From: Tepidibacter mesophilus | GTDB lineage: Bacteria > Bacillota > Clostridia > Peptostreptococcales > Peptostreptococcaceae | DNA: 48,963 bases | Direction: 5' to 3' | Assembly: GCF_002724055.1 (NCBI RefSeq) | Contig: NZ_BDQY01000025.1 | Location: 1-48,963, forward strand | Part shown: piece after piece, positions 24,038-32,462 of the stretch | How positions within the stretch are numbered: position 1 is the stretch's first letter | Layout of the letters: every line of letters starts with the position of its first letter | The notes under the pieces: generated by a model | The model's input: the letters and a program-made list of their open reading frames with translations, nothing else | Told to the model about the DNA's origin: nothing | Databases searched by the model: none | Translations under genes and position numbers: made by a program

Positions 24038-24673
24038 ATGAATTGTAAAATAGAAATATTCAAAGAGTGGGATAATCATTTATTAAATGATAGTAAGCCT
24101 TCAATATATTTTAATAAAATTAAAAATGAAAATACGTTAGACGAATATCCGTTTTCAATGTTAAAGAAACTAGAAAATACTCCGCAGTCTGAAAAATACC
24201 ATCCTGAAGGAAGTGTATGGAATCATACTATGATGGTACTTGATGTTGCTGCAGATAAAAAAAGATTAAGTAAAAGCCCTAGAGTGTTTATGTGGGCAGC
24301 ACTACTTCATGATATAGGTAAGCCATCTACAACTAAAGTAAGTAAAAAGAAGATAACATCATATAACCATGATTCTATAGGAGCAAAACTTGCAAGAGAA
24401 TTTTTATTCGAATTTACAGATGATAAGAAATTTATTGATGAAGTATGTATTCTTGTAAAATGGCATATGCAATTATTATTTGTAGTTAAAGATTTACCTT
24501 TTGCAAAAATAGAAGAAATGTTATCTGACACAACTTTTGAGGAATTAGCCTTGTTTGGAACTTGTGATAGATTAGGTCGAGGAAATATGTGTGAAGAAAA
24601 AATAAAAGAAGAAAATAAAAATATAGATATATTTATAAAAAAATGCAAGATGCATTTGGAGAATAAAAAATAG
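24038..24673 (+). CDS. HD-domain phosphohydrolase
   Basis: The 211-residue protein has a canonical HD metal-binding core: H at SVWNHTMMVLDVA, LLHDIGKP (the HD pair), and downstream YNHDSIGA and KWHMQLL, the order expected of HDIG-type hydrolases such as those fused to tRNA nucleotidyltransferases or acting on nucleotides. It has no other domain. A strong TAGGAGG site precedes the ATG. The substrate is unknown; the AT-rich region upstream includes GGTATGGGATAATATT-like promoter matter near 23994. Confidence 0.82.
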   Translation: MNCKIEIFKEWDNHLLNDSKPSIYFNKIKNENTLDEYPFSMLKKLENTPQSEKYHPEGSVWNHTMMVLDVAADKKRLSKSPRVFMWAALLHDIGKPSTTKVSKKKITSYNHDSIGAKLAREFLFEFTDDKKFIDEVCILVKWHMQLLFVVKDLPFAKIEEMLSDTTFEELALFGTCDRLGRGNMCEEKIKEENKNIDIFIKKCKMHLENKK

Positions 24674-24702
24674 AGTTGATGATTATTGATTAATCACACT
24701 AT

Positions 24703-24734
24703 ACTTTTTGATACCATATACTATATCAAAAAGT
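24703..24734 (+). promoter_or_regulatory. Inverted repeat upstream of Cys-rich small gene
   Basis: ACTTTTTGATA (24703-24713) and TATCAAAAAGT (24724-24734) are exact reverse complements 10 bases apart, ending just before the ribosome site AAGAAGGTG of the gene at 24750. It has no T-run, so it looks like an operator or an RNA hairpin at the translation start, not a terminator. Confidence 0.4.
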
Positions 24735-24749
24735 AAGAAGGTGTATTAA

Positions 24750-24947
24750 ATGAAAAAATGCTCTAGATTTAAACACTGTGGTTTTATAAAAAAGTATGAA
24801 AATACAGGCTTATATAATGATTTAATAGAAATATACTGTAAAGGTAAGAAAAAGAAAGAGTGTAAACGAAGAAAATTTAATAAAGAAAAGGGATATTCTC
24901 CTAATGATAATATGCTTCCTAATGGAAAAACTGGAAAGCTTAAATAA
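24750..24947 (+). CDS. Small Cys-containing protein of unknown function
   Basis: This 65-residue basic protein has four Cys at C4, C10, C30 and C37 (KKCSRFKHCGFIKKY and EIYCKGKKKKECKRRKF), spaced like a small metal or Fe-S site, and ends GYSPNDNMLPNGKTGKLK. The motif C-x5-C ... Y-C-x6-C followed by SPNDNMLPNG is one I associate with short conserved proteins of anaerobes, but no function is known to me. The terminator at 24951-24992 and an inverted repeat before its ribosome site support a real gene. Confidence 0.65.
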   Translation: MKKCSRFKHCGFIKKYENTGLYNDLIEIYCKGKKKKECKRRKFNKEKGYSPNDNMLPNGKTGKLK

Positions 24948-24950
24948 AAT

Positions 24951-24992
24951 AAAAGTGCATATATTGTTTATCTTGACAATATATGCACTTTT
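24951..24992 (+). terminator. Intrinsic terminator
   Basis: A 17-bp perfect stem (24951-24967 with 24976-24992; AAAAGTGCATATATTGT / ACAATATATGCACTTTT) right after the Cys-rich gene. Confidence 0.88.
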
Positions 24993-25047
24993 AATATACA
25001 GTTTTATAGTATGATTTTAAGCTATCACATCAGTATAGGAGGTAAAA

Positions 25048-25674
25048 ATGACTATTGATTCAACTAATATAAATTATAATAATCTTAATAATAGTTTATA
25101 TACTACTAAACAAGCAGCTAGAATAATGAATATTTCTCAGTCTACACTTAGAAAATATGAAGAAAAATATAATATACATATTCAAAGAAATGAAAAAGGG
25201 CATAGAAAATACTCTGTTGAAGATATTAACAAGTTTCAAGAAATATTAAACTTAAAAAATATAAAAAAGAATAAAAATGAGATTTCATTAGGTAATACTA
25301 ATAAATATAATGAAAGTTTCAAAACTGCAATAAAAGATTCTATAGCAAATGATAGTTACATTTCTTTGGAAGCTCAAAATAATATGATGCAGAATTTTGA
25401 AAAATATATAAAAAATTTTACAAATGATTTATTTCAAAATAATAATCATATATTGTTAAATGATTTTAAAAGTTCCTTAGATGATAAAGTAGATAAACAA
25501 ATAGATAGACTAGTAGATTTAATAAAACTTGAGAATAATCAATTAAGGTCGGAAAATAAAAGATTGATGAATATGATATATGAACTTAACTCTAAAATTG
25601 AACTTTTAATTCAAAAAGAAGAACCTAAAGATAAACCAATGAAATTTAATAGATTATTTAGTAAAAATAAATAG
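25048..25674 (+). CDS. MerR-like HTH protein with coiled coil
   Basis: The 208-residue protein starts with a MerR-type winged HTH (residues ~17-65: YTTKQAARIMNISQSTLRKY, then KGHRKYSVEDINKFQEI). The rest is helical, with a predicted coiled coil near 150-195 (DRLVDLIKLENNQLRSENKR). There is no ligand domain of classical MerR regulators. The layout, a DNA-binding HTH plus long coiled coil, recalls RacA or phage-type DUF3967 proteins that tether DNA or bind replication origins; I cannot choose. GGAGGT precedes the ATG; a terminator follows at 25722-25752. Confidence 0.75.
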   Translation: MTIDSTNINYNNLNNSLYTTKQAARIMNISQSTLRKYEEKYNIHIQRNEKGHRKYSVEDINKFQEILNLKNIKKNKNEISLGNTNKYNESFKTAIKDSIANDSYISLEAQNNMMQNFEKYIKNFTNDLFQNNNHILLNDFKSSLDDKVDKQIDRLVDLIKLENNQLRSENKRLMNMIYELNSKIELLIQKEEPKDKPMKFNRLFSKNK

Positions 25675-25721
25675 TTTACATAATTGTTTTAACGTTAACT
25701 GAAATCACTTCGTAATAAATT

Positions 25722-25752
25722 TAAGCCTTAGACATTATATCCCTAAGGCTTA
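25722..25752. terminator. Bidirectional intrinsic terminator
   Basis: TAAGCCTTAG (25722-25731) pairs with CTAAGGCTTA (25743-25752) between convergent genes. Confidence 0.75.
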
Positions 25753-25780
25753 TTTAATATTTTTAAATATGGATTTTAAA

Positions 25781-26077
25781 CTAAGGATTTATTTCGAAAT
25801 TTATATATTGTAAAATAAACTGATTGTATTCATTTTTATAATATTTAAATTCTACATATTCATTTTCATTTAATATATTTTCAATAAAATATGGTTTTAA
25901 CTTAGGCATTAATCTCAATACTAATACTTCATTATTTGATTCAATTTCTATAGAATTATCGTCTATCATTCCATTATAGTAACCTGTGGATACATATTCT
26001 TGTGTATTATAGGATGCGAATCCTAATAGGTTAAATAGTAACATCGAAATGGATAAAACAGTAAGTATCTTTCGCAT
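25781..26077 (-). CDS. Small exported protein of unknown function
   Basis: The 98-residue product has a signal peptide (MRKILTVLSISMLLFNLLGFAS) and a short mature part with YVSTGYYNGMIDDNSIEIES, likely a small secreted beta domain. No lipobox Cys follows, so it is probably secreted or cell-wall associated. I recognise no family. On the minus strand AAAAGGAGGACAAACG precedes the ATG, a strong ribosome site. Confidence 0.7.
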   Translation of the reverse strand: MRKILTVLSISMLLFNLLGFASYNTQEYVSTGYYNGMIDDNSIEIESNNEVLVLRLMPKLKPYFIENILNENEYVEFKYYKNEYNQFILQYINFEINP

Positions 26078-26188
26078 ACGTTTGTCCTCCTTTTAATAAA
26101 TATAATTACATTTATTTTAGTATATGAAACTATATTTAGAGATATTCCTAAATATAATAAAGTCTATATATAAAAAAATATTATTATA

Positions 26189-26217
26189 TTGACAATTCTG
26201 AACAACAAATATATAAT
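26189..26217 (+). promoter_or_regulatory. Promoter of the T-box/asnA transcript
   Basis: TTGACA (26189-26194) and TATAAT (26212-26217) are both consensus and 17 bases apart. The transcript would start near 26224 and run into the T-box leader. Confidence 0.8.
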
Positions 26218-26239
26218 ACATTTTAAAGATAAACAATTG

Positions 26240-26515
26240 ATTTAAAGACTATGAAGAGAAGAGTAACTATATTAGTTTTATTTCAGCGAATCGATGGTGG
26301 TGAGAGATCGATATAAAAAATATAGCGAAGAACATCTCTGAGTTTCTAACTGAAATCGTATGAGAGTAGGCTTAGACGGATCTAAACCGTTATAGTTAGA
26401 CAGTATCGAGTTATACTCTGTACTTGTTAAAGAGAGCTTACAGCTAATTAGAGTGGTACCGCGGAAGTTAAACCTTTCGTCTCTATATTTATATAGAGAT
26501 GAAAGGTTTTTTTAT
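26240..26515 (+). promoter_or_regulatory. T-box leader (tRNA-Asn sensing) of asnA
   Basis: The leader contains the T-box sequence AGAGTGGTACCGCGG (26450-26464), which pairs with the free CCA end of tRNA, the GGTGAGAG-type motif of stem I (26299-26306), and a candidate specifier codon AAC in TTTCTAACTGAA (26348-26350), which reads asparagine. A strong terminator (AACCTTTCGTCTCTATAT with TATAGAGATGAAAGGTT, about 26471-26507, then T-run) can be replaced by the antiterminator formed with the T-box sequence. Uncharged tRNA-Asn would allow read-through into asnA (known mechanism). The specifier match to the downstream gene is good support. Confidence 0.9.
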
Positions 26516-26610
26516 TACAAAAAAACATGGCCATGTTTAAATAAAATAATGAATTATAACTTTATAACTACTAAAAAATAAATTAAATAATATTAGGAGG
26601 AATACACATT

Positions 26611-27621
26611 ATGCTAGAAAGATTAGTAATACCTACAGGATATGAGCCGAAATTGGGACTTAAAGAAACAGAGATGGCAATAAAACAAATAAAAGATTTT
26701 TTCCAAATAAACTTATCAAGTAGATTAAATTTAACTAGAGTGTCAGCACCTTTATTTGTAAAGCCTGAATCAGGTCTTAATGATAACTTAAATGGTGTAG
26801 AAAGACCAGTATCATTTGATGTTAAAGGAGACAATAATTCAGAAGCAGAAATAGTACACTCTCTAGCTAAATGGAAGAGAATGGCTTTAGCTAGATACAA
26901 ATTTGATGTACATGAAGGACTATATACAGATATGAATGCTATAAGAAGAGATGAAGATTTAGATAACTTACATTCAATTTATGTAGATCAATGGGATTGG
27001 GAAAAAATTATAACAAAAGAAGATAGAAGTGAGATGTATCTAAAAAATATAGTCAATACTATATTCGGCGTTTTTAAAGAAACAGAACAACGTATGTATG
27101 AATTATATGATATAGAAAAAATTCTTCCTGAAGAAATTTTCTTTATTACATCACAAGAATTAGAAGATAAATATCCAGGATTTACTTCAAAAGAAAGAGA
27201 AGCTGCAATCGCAAAAGAAAAAGGCGCTGTATTTATAATGAAAATAGGTGATCTATTAAAATCAGGAGAAAAACACGATGGAAGAGCACCAGATTATGAT
27301 GATTGGGAATTAAATGGAGATATAATATTTTGGAACCCTGTGCTAGAGAGAGAATTTGAACTTTCTTCAATGGGAATAAGAGTAGATAAGAAAGCTTTAG
27401 AAAAACAACTTTCTCTAGCTGGATGTGAATCAAGAAAAGAATTTGAATTCCACAAGATGCTACTAGAGGATAAGTTACCATTGACAATCGGTGGTGGAAT
27501 AGGACAGTCTAGAATCTGTATGTTCTTCTTAAGAAAGGCTCATATAGGAGAAGTACAAGCTTCTATTTGGCCAAAAGAAATGATAGAGAAGTGTGAAGAA
27601 GAAAATATATTCTTATTATAA
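26611..27621 (+). CDS. asnA: Aspartate-ammonia ligase (asparagine synthetase A)
   Basis: The 336-residue enzyme makes asparagine from aspartate, ammonia and ATP (via AMP), with no glutaminase part. Family blocks: [55 protein letters not shown], and [20 protein letters not shown] near the end. It shares the class II aminoacyl-tRNA synthetase fold. The ATG follows TAGGAGG. The T-box leader senses tRNA-Asn, so expression rises when asparagine is short. A bidirectional terminator at 27652-27709 separates it from the minus-strand gene. Confidence 0.96.
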   Translation: MLERLVIPTGYEPKLGLKETEMAIKQIKDFFQINLSSRLNLTRVSAPLFVKPESGLNDNLNGVERPVSFDVKGDNNSEAEIVHSLAKWKRMALARYKFDVHEGLYTDMNAIRRDEDLDNLHSIYVDQWDWEKIITKEDRSEMYLKNIVNTIFGVFKETEQRMYELYDIEKILPEEIFFITSQELEDKYPGFTSKEREAAIAKEKGAVFIMKIGDLLKSGEKHDGRAPDYDDWELNGDIIFWNPVLEREFELSSMGIRVDKKALEKQLSLAGCESRKEFEFHKMLLEDKLPLTIGGGIGQSRICMFFLRKAHIGEVQASIWPKEMIEKCEEENIFLL

Positions 27622-27651
27622 AAATTCCATTCATGAACAGTTGATTATATG

Positions 27652-27709
27652 AAAATAAAAAGGATATAAAAAAGATATTATGAATATCTTTTTTATATCC
27701 TTTTATTTT
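27652..27709. terminator. Bidirectional intrinsic terminator
   Basis: A near-perfect ~26-bp stem beginning AAAATAAAAAGGATATAAAA and closing around TATGA, between asnA and the minus-strand DUF4363 gene. Confidence 0.8.
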
Positions 27710-27724
27710 TAATAAGTCTAAATA

Positions 27725-28108
27725 TTACAATATATTTGTAAGTGTTAATTTTTCATTTTCAGATACTATTTTAAAAAATTCTTTAAGCGATTGTAATTGC
27801 TCATAAGATGAATATATATTTTTAATTTCGATATTTTTTACAAGCTTTGCCATGGCAATATCAATATTATCAATTTCATGATGATCTAGAAATATACTCC
27901 AAGTCTTTCTCATATTATCCCAACTCTTCTCCAATTTTAAAATTTCATTGTTAGCATTTTCCCAATGACTTTTATCTATATAATTAGATATGGATTCTAG
28001 GGATTTTATAGATTCTATACAGTAATCATCTACATAATGGTTGTATATATAATTCCAAGAGAAAATTATTATAATAGTAGCTACTATAGATAAAATAAAA
28101 GGCTTCAT
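27725..28108 (-). CDS. DUF4363-family protein
   Basis: This 127-residue protein has an N-terminal membrane helix (IVATIIIIFSWNYIYNHYV), then an extracytoplasmic helical part with DKSHWENANNEILKLEKSW and a C-terminal EQLQSLKEF segment, typical of DUF4363. The ATG overlaps the end of the DUF421 gene (TAA then ATG, no gap), so the two are one operon, the normal pairing for these families in spore-formers. Their role is unknown; both are thought to act in the membrane. Confidence 0.85.
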   Translation of the reverse strand: MKPFILSIVATIIIIFSWNYIYNHYVDDYCIESIKSLESISNYIDKSHWENANNEILKLEKSWDNMRKTWSIFLDHHEIDNIDIAMAKLVKNIEIKNIYSSYEQLQSLKEFFKIVSENEKLTLTNIL

Positions 28109-28795
28109 TTAAATATCTCCTTTATTTAACTTTTTTTGTACAAAAACATCATTACTTTCATCTATACTACAAAAAAACACCTCTTCTATAGTAGATATAT
28201 TGTTTTGTTTTAATATGTTTTTTAGCCAGGATTCATCTAGGCTAAGATATTTCAAATTTCCGTAATTTATCTTACCGTCTATTATTAGAGATGTAGGTAG
28301 GCCCTCATATACGGGAGTGGTGTTAATATCTTCGACTGTAGCAGCCCTTTTATTTGGCTTTGGAATTATACTTAAATCTCCGCTTGTTTCTAATACAGCA
28401 TATTCAACATCTTTTATTATAGGATAGTCTTTTATTCTAAGTTGCTCTATTAAATCATTCATATTAATTCTAAGTCGCTTAAGTTCTTTCTCATTTATAA
28501 TACCTTTGTTTATTAGTATGCTAGGCTTTCCACATATAAGCCCTCTCGCTTTTTCGCTTTTCAAATTTATAAATGATATGGTGAGTTGAACAAATAGTAT
28601 AGTAAAGATAGCTATAACTCCATTGATTAAAGGAAGTTTAGTATCTTCCATAGGAAGTGCTGCAAGTTCAGCCATCATTAATGTAACAACTAACTCGAAA
28701 GGTTGCATTTCTGACAACTCTCCTTTACCCATAATACGTACACTTATAAGTACAAACATATACAGGATTAAAGTTCTAACTAGTATTATAATCAT
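28109..28795 (-). CDS. DUF421 (YetF/YdfR-like) membrane protein
   Basis: The 228-residue protein opens with transmembrane helices (ILVRTLILYMFVLISVRIMG) and the signature MGKGELSEMQPFELVVTLMM, then a cytoplasmic domain with KPSILINKGIINEKELKRLR and NMNDLIEQLRIKDYPIIKDV, all diagnostic of DUF421. These proteins are common in endospore-formers and their function is unclear. The upstream gene of the pair with DUF4363; AAGGAGAT precedes the start. Confidence 0.9.
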   Translation of the reverse strand: MIIILVRTLILYMFVLISVRIMGKGELSEMQPFELVVTLMMAELAALPMEDTKLPLINGVIAIFTILFVQLTISFINLKSEKARGLICGKPSILINKGIINEKELKRLRINMNDLIEQLRIKDYPIIKDVEYAVLETSGDLSIIPKPNKRAATVEDINTTPVYEGLPTSLIIDGKINYGNLKYLSLDESWLKNILKQNNISTIEEVFFCSIDESNDVFVQKKLNKGDI

Positions 28796-28885
28796 TTAAA
28801 CCAATCTCCTTATTTATATATTATATTAGATAGAATTTCCAATATATAAAAATTTATACTTGATTTTAAATGAATACTTAAATAG

Positions 28886-28935
28886 AAAAAATCCTTACCT
28901 ACGACTTTATATATAAAGATGAAGGGAGGATTTTT
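28886..28935. terminator. Imperfect intrinsic terminator
   Basis: AAAAAATCCTTACCT pairs imperfectly with AGGGAGGATTTTT, with an inner helix CTTTATATATAAAG; it lies downstream of the D-threonine-aldolase-like gene on the minus strand. Confidence 0.6.
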
Positions 28936-28979
28936 CCTATATATTTAGAGTATATATTATTTAGATTTTAAAATAATCA

Positions 28980-30095
28980 TTATATTAAATTGGGCTTTAT
29001 AGAATTTCCTCTAACATCAATATTAATTATTTTTTCAACAATATCGTTTCTAAATCCAATTATATAATCAGTCATATTGGCACAGGAGCAGGAATGATTA
29101 GGTATTATCTGTACTTTATCTCCGATTTTCAAATTGGTATTTGAACATATTTTTATTTTTCCTACCTCTTCTGATAAACTTATGACTTCTAATTCATCAT
29201 GACCTTTAATCTTACCAAATCCATTTATAAGATTACTTGCATGAGCTCCTTTATCTAAACCTAAACATTTACTTCCGACATCTATTATAAATAAATCGTC
29301 TTTAGGTTTAGAAATTATCGTAGCTAAAACTGTTAAGGAACATTCTTTTTCTTGACATACGTTCAATGAAAGTTGAATATTGTCATAGAATGGATAGTTT
29401 CCGGGTCTTAAAATATCTATATTTGGATCAGCTACAGCATCAAAGAATGTAGGTGTACTACCTGTTGCTACCATGGCTATATTAAAAGAATTACTAATTA
29501 GATTGTCTTTAGCTATTTTTAATGATTGGCTTTCTTGCTTAGATACTTTACAAATTTCGTTACCTGATAATACACTATAAACTTGACCTGGATGAGTACT
29601 AATTCCAATTAATTTTAAATTAGAATAATTAGATATTTTTTTAGCTAGGGTTGATGAATCGTTAGGAAGTACACCTAATCTATTTAATCCACAATTGATT
29701 ATAATTAGGTATTCAATAGTTAGGTTTTCCTTTTCTAATTCATCATTAAAAAGTTTTGCACCATCTTCTCCATCAAAACTTAAAATTATTCTAGCTTTTT
29801 TGGCTAAATCAATAACTCTTCTGATATTTGCTCTAGAAACTATAGGATACGCTAAACAAATATTATCTAGTCCAGCACTAACAAAGACTTCTGCTTCATC
29901 GATTGTTCCAACTAAAAACCCTTTCGCTCCATATTCTTTTTGAAGCTTTGCTATATATGAACTTTTATGGGTTTTACTCATAGGCCAAAGTTCTTTATTG
30001 TTTTCACTACAAAGTCTTTGAACTTTTTTCAAATTTGTTTCTAAAATATCTAAATTTAGTAAAAAACTAGGTGTTTGCAATTCATAAATATTCAT
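28980..30095 (-). CDS. D-threonine aldolase-like PLP enzyme (D-TA family)
   Basis: This 371-residue enzyme has the alanine racemase-type N-terminal barrel with the PLP lysine in WPMSKTHKSSYIAKL (near residue 43), GTIDEAEVFVSAGLDNICLA, and the D-serine dehydratase-like C-terminal domain with the metal site in IIPNHSCSCANMTDY (His and Cys ligands). D-threonine aldolases cleave D-beta-hydroxy amino acids to glycine and an aldehyde; related enzymes deaminate D-serine. The ATG at 30095 follows GAGAGGGGA. It faces away from a cupin-HTH regulator at 30269, with a perfect palindrome between them, so it is probably controlled by that regulator. Confidence 0.85.
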   Translation of the reverse strand: MNIYELQTPSFLLNLDILETNLKKVQRLCSENNKELWPMSKTHKSSYIAKLQKEYGAKGFLVGTIDEAEVFVSAGLDNICLAYPIVSRANIRRVIDLAKKARIILSFDGEDGAKLFNDELEKENLTIEYLIIINCGLNRLGVLPNDSSTLAKKISNYSNLKLIGISTHPGQVYSVLSGNEICKVSKQESQSLKIAKDNLISNSFNIAMVATGSTPTFFDAVADPNIDILRPGNYPFYDNIQLSLNVCQEKECSLTVLATIISKPKDDLFIIDVGSKCLGLDKGAHASNLINGFGKIKGHDELEVISLSEEVGKIKICSNTNLKIGDKVQIIPNHSCSCANMTDYIIGFRNDIVEKIINIDVRGNSIKPNLI

Positions 30096-30128
30096 TTTTG
30101 TTCCCCTCTCTATTATAAAGTTTTAGGT

Positions 30129-30169
30129 ATATTAAATACAATTTAATATTATTAAATTGTATTTAATAT
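30129..30169. promoter_or_regulatory. Perfect 19-bp-arm palindrome, probable operator
   Basis: The left arm ATATTAAATACAATTTAAT (30129-30147) and right arm ATTAAATTGTATTTAATAT (30151-30169) are exact reverse complements around ATT. It lies in the divergent promoter region, 34 bases from the minus-strand gene start, with no T-run suited to a terminator. It is a likely binding site for the HTH-cupin regulator. Confidence 0.55.
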
Positions 30170-30218
30170 TTTAACAATAAGATTTACTGTAGTCAATGCT
30201 TTGAATTATAAATTGTGA

Positions 30219-30224
30219 TATAAT
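30219..30224 (+). promoter_or_regulatory. Extended -10 promoter of the HTH-cupin gene
   Basis: TGATATAAT (30216-30224) is an extended -10, about 45 bases before the ATG at 30269. Confidence 0.45.
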
Positions 30225-30268
30225 TTACATTATTAAAACGGAAGATATAGTAAGAAAAGGAGAATCGA

Positions 30269-30823
30269 ATGAATGACATAAATGTTGGTAAAAAAATATC
30301 TGAATATAGAAACCTAAAGAATATGACTGTTACTCAATTAGCTAAAATGGCTGGTGTAACACCTTCTTTATTGAGCCAAATTGAAAAGGGAACTGCTAAT
30401 CCATCTATAAATACTCTTAAAATTATTTCAAAATCACTAGATATACCGATGTTCACATTTTTTATTACAAGAGTAGACACGAATCAGCTAATAGTAAGAT
30501 CGGATAAGCGAAAAAAAATGATATTTCCTCAAAACAATAATCTTTCATATGAGCTATTATCACCAAATTTGAATGGAGCTATTGAGTTGGCTTTAATAAC
30601 ATTAACTACGAATTCCCAATCATCCAATGAAACTATGGCTCACGAAGGTGAAGAGGTCGCATATGTTATAAATGGAAAAGTAAATATTCATTTGAATGAT
30701 GAAATAATTACATTGAATGAAGGTGATAGTATAAAAATACTTCCGCATATGAAGCATAAGTGGGAGAATCCATATGATAAGGATGCGAATGTTATATTTG
30801 CTATTACACCTCCATCCTTTTAA
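30269..30823 (+). CDS. XRE-type HTH regulator with cupin sensor domain
   Basis: The 184-residue regulator has an N-terminal XRE HTH (residues ~8-62, KKISEYRNLKNMTVTQLAKM, then SLLSQIEKGTANPSINTLK) and a C-terminal cupin domain (about 105-180: ETMAHEGEEVAYVINGKVNI, LNEGDSIKILPHMKHKWENP). This is the layout of PuuR/RodZ-like metabolite-sensing regulators; cupin ligands in such proteins are small amino compounds. It is transcribed away from the D-TA-like enzyme at 28980 and probably regulates it and itself through the palindrome between them. Confidence 0.9.
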   Translation: MNDINVGKKISEYRNLKNMTVTQLAKMAGVTPSLLSQIEKGTANPSINTLKIISKSLDIPMFTFFITRVDTNQLIVRSDKRKKMIFPQNNNLSYELLSPNLNGAIELALITLTTNSQSSNETMAHEGEEVAYVINGKVNIHLNDEIITLNEGDSIKILPHMKHKWENPYDKDANVIFAITPPSF

Positions 30824-30982
30824 AAGACATCTATATATTAAGATGTACTAGTACTAAGAAAAAAGTAATAAGTTATAGTTTCTTCTTAAATCCTTCTTTT
30901 TTTTATCTAATTTTGATATAATAAAATTTGAATCAAAAAAGACAAATATAAGAAGCTTTGAAGTGGTTAAGGAGGAATTATT

Positions 30983-32416
30983 TTGGGTAAAAGAAAACAA
31001 GTACATGTTCCTATAGAAAAAATAAGAGAACAGGATAAATATATAGAGGTTATAAAATCTCAAAATGATAGATATTTTGAAATTACTGGAAAGAGAAAAA
31101 AACATCTTACCGTAACGTACGGTTGTCAAATGAATGAACATGATTCAGAAAAGCTGGATGCCATGTTAAATGAAATGGGATATGATAAAACTGATAAAAC
31201 TGAAGAGGCAGATCTTATAATATATAATACTTGTGCAGTTAGGGAAAATGCTGAACTTAAAGTATACGGTAATTTAGGACACTTAAAAGTTTTAAAAGAA
31301 AAGAATCCAAATCTTGTGATTGCTGTTTGTGGTTGTATGATGCAACAGCCTCATGTAGTTGAAGAAATAAAGAAGAAATTTAAGCATGTGAATTTGGTTT
31401 TTGGAACACATAATTTATATAAATTCGCACAACTTTTTTCTGAATCGTTAGAAAGCGACCAAATACTTGTAGATGTTTGGGATGTAGATGGAGAGGTTGT
31501 TGAAGGATTAAAAAGTAATAGAAAATATGAATTAAAAGCATTTGTAAATATAGCATATGGGTGCAATAATTTTTGTACTTACTGTATAGTGCCGTACACT
31601 AGAGGGCGTGAAAGAAGTAGAAATTCAGAAGATATAATAGAAGAAGTTAAGGACCTTGCACAAAATGGAACTAAAGAAATAACATTATTAGGTCAAAATG
31701 TAAATTCATATGGTAATACATTTGAAACTCCTTTTTCTTTTTCAAATCTTTTAAGAGAACTTAATAAGATAGACGGAATAGAAAGAATAAGGTTTATGAC
31801 ATCTCATCCTAAAGATTTATCTGACGATTTAATATATGCTATGAAAGAATGTGATAAGGTATGTGAATATCTACATCTACCTATACAATCTGGTAGTACT
31901 AAAGTTTTAAAGGAAATGAATAGAAAATATACTAAGGAAGATTACCTAGCTTTGGTAAATAAGATAAAGAAAGAAATACCTGGAATAACTTTATCTACTG
32001 ATATAATGATAGGGTTTCCAGGGGAAACGGAGCAAGATTTCTTAGATACATTGGATATAGTAAAAAAAGTAGAGTATGATTCTGCATTTACATTTATATA
32101 TTCAATTAGAAAAGGAACTCCAGCAGCTGATATGGAAAATCAAATTCCTGATGATATAAAACATGATCGCTTTGATAGATTGTTAGCAGAGGTTAATAAG
32201 ATAGCTAAAGAAAAAAATATGAAGTATAAAGGGGAAATTGTAGAAGTTTTAGTTGAGGGAGAAAGCAAGAATGATAGTTCGAAACTTTCAGGTAGAACTA
32301 GACATAATAAGCTTGTGAACTTTGAAGGATCAAATGAACTTATAGGACAATTAGTTAATATAAAAATAGTAGATGTTAGAAGATTTTCTTTAAATGGAAT
32401 ACTTATCAAAGAATAG
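30983..32416 (+). CDS. miaB: tRNA-2-methylthio-N6-dimethylallyladenosine synthase
   Basis: The 477-residue enzyme methylthiolates i6A37 of tRNA using two [4Fe-4S] clusters. Domain order: UPF0004 ([37 protein letters not shown]), radical SAM with CNNFCTYC (the CxxxCxxC of radical SAM) near residue 196, and TRAM at the C-terminus ([20 protein letters not shown]). The start is TTG at 30983 after AAGGAGGAA. Its substrate i6A is made by MiaA, encoded downstream at 37157; mutS and mutL lie between, the usual Clostridia order. A palindromic hairpin lies between miaB and mutS. Confidence 0.96.
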   Translation: MGKRKQVHVPIEKIREQDKYIEVIKSQNDRYFEITGKRKKHLTVTYGCQMNEHDSEKLDAMLNEMGYDKTDKTEEADLIIYNTCAVRENAELKVYGNLGHLKVLKEKNPNLVIAVCGCMMQQPHVVEEIKKKFKHVNLVFGTHNLYKFAQLFSESLESDQILVDVWDVDGEVVEGLKSNRKYELKAFVNIAYGCNNFCTYCIVPYTRGRERSRNSEDIIEEVKDLAQNGTKEITLLGQNVNSYGNTFETPFSFSNLLRELNKIDGIERIRFMTSHPKDLSDDLIYAMKECDKVCEYLHLPIQSGSTKVLKEMNRKYTKEDYLALVNKIKKEIPGITLSTDIMIGFPGETEQDFLDTLDIVKKVEYDSAFTFIYSIRKGTPAADMENQIPDDIKHDRFDRLLAEVNKIAKEKNMKYKGEIVEVLVEGESKNDSSKLSGRTRHNKLVNFEGSNELIGQLVNIKIVDVRRFSLNGILIKE

Positions 32417-32440
32417 CACTCAAATTTGAGTGCTATTCTT
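32408..32440 (+). terminator. Palindromic hairpin between miaB and mutS
   Basis: AATAGCACTCAAATTTGAGTGCTATT (shown as halves AATAGCACTCAAA and TTTGAGTGCTATT, 32412-32437) is a perfect 13+13 palindrome followed by CTT, so its T-run is poor. It may be a partial terminator, or an operator or RNA-stabilising hairpin within the operon. Confidence 0.55.
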
Positions 32441-32462
32441 CTAATGATTGGAGGGAGAATAT

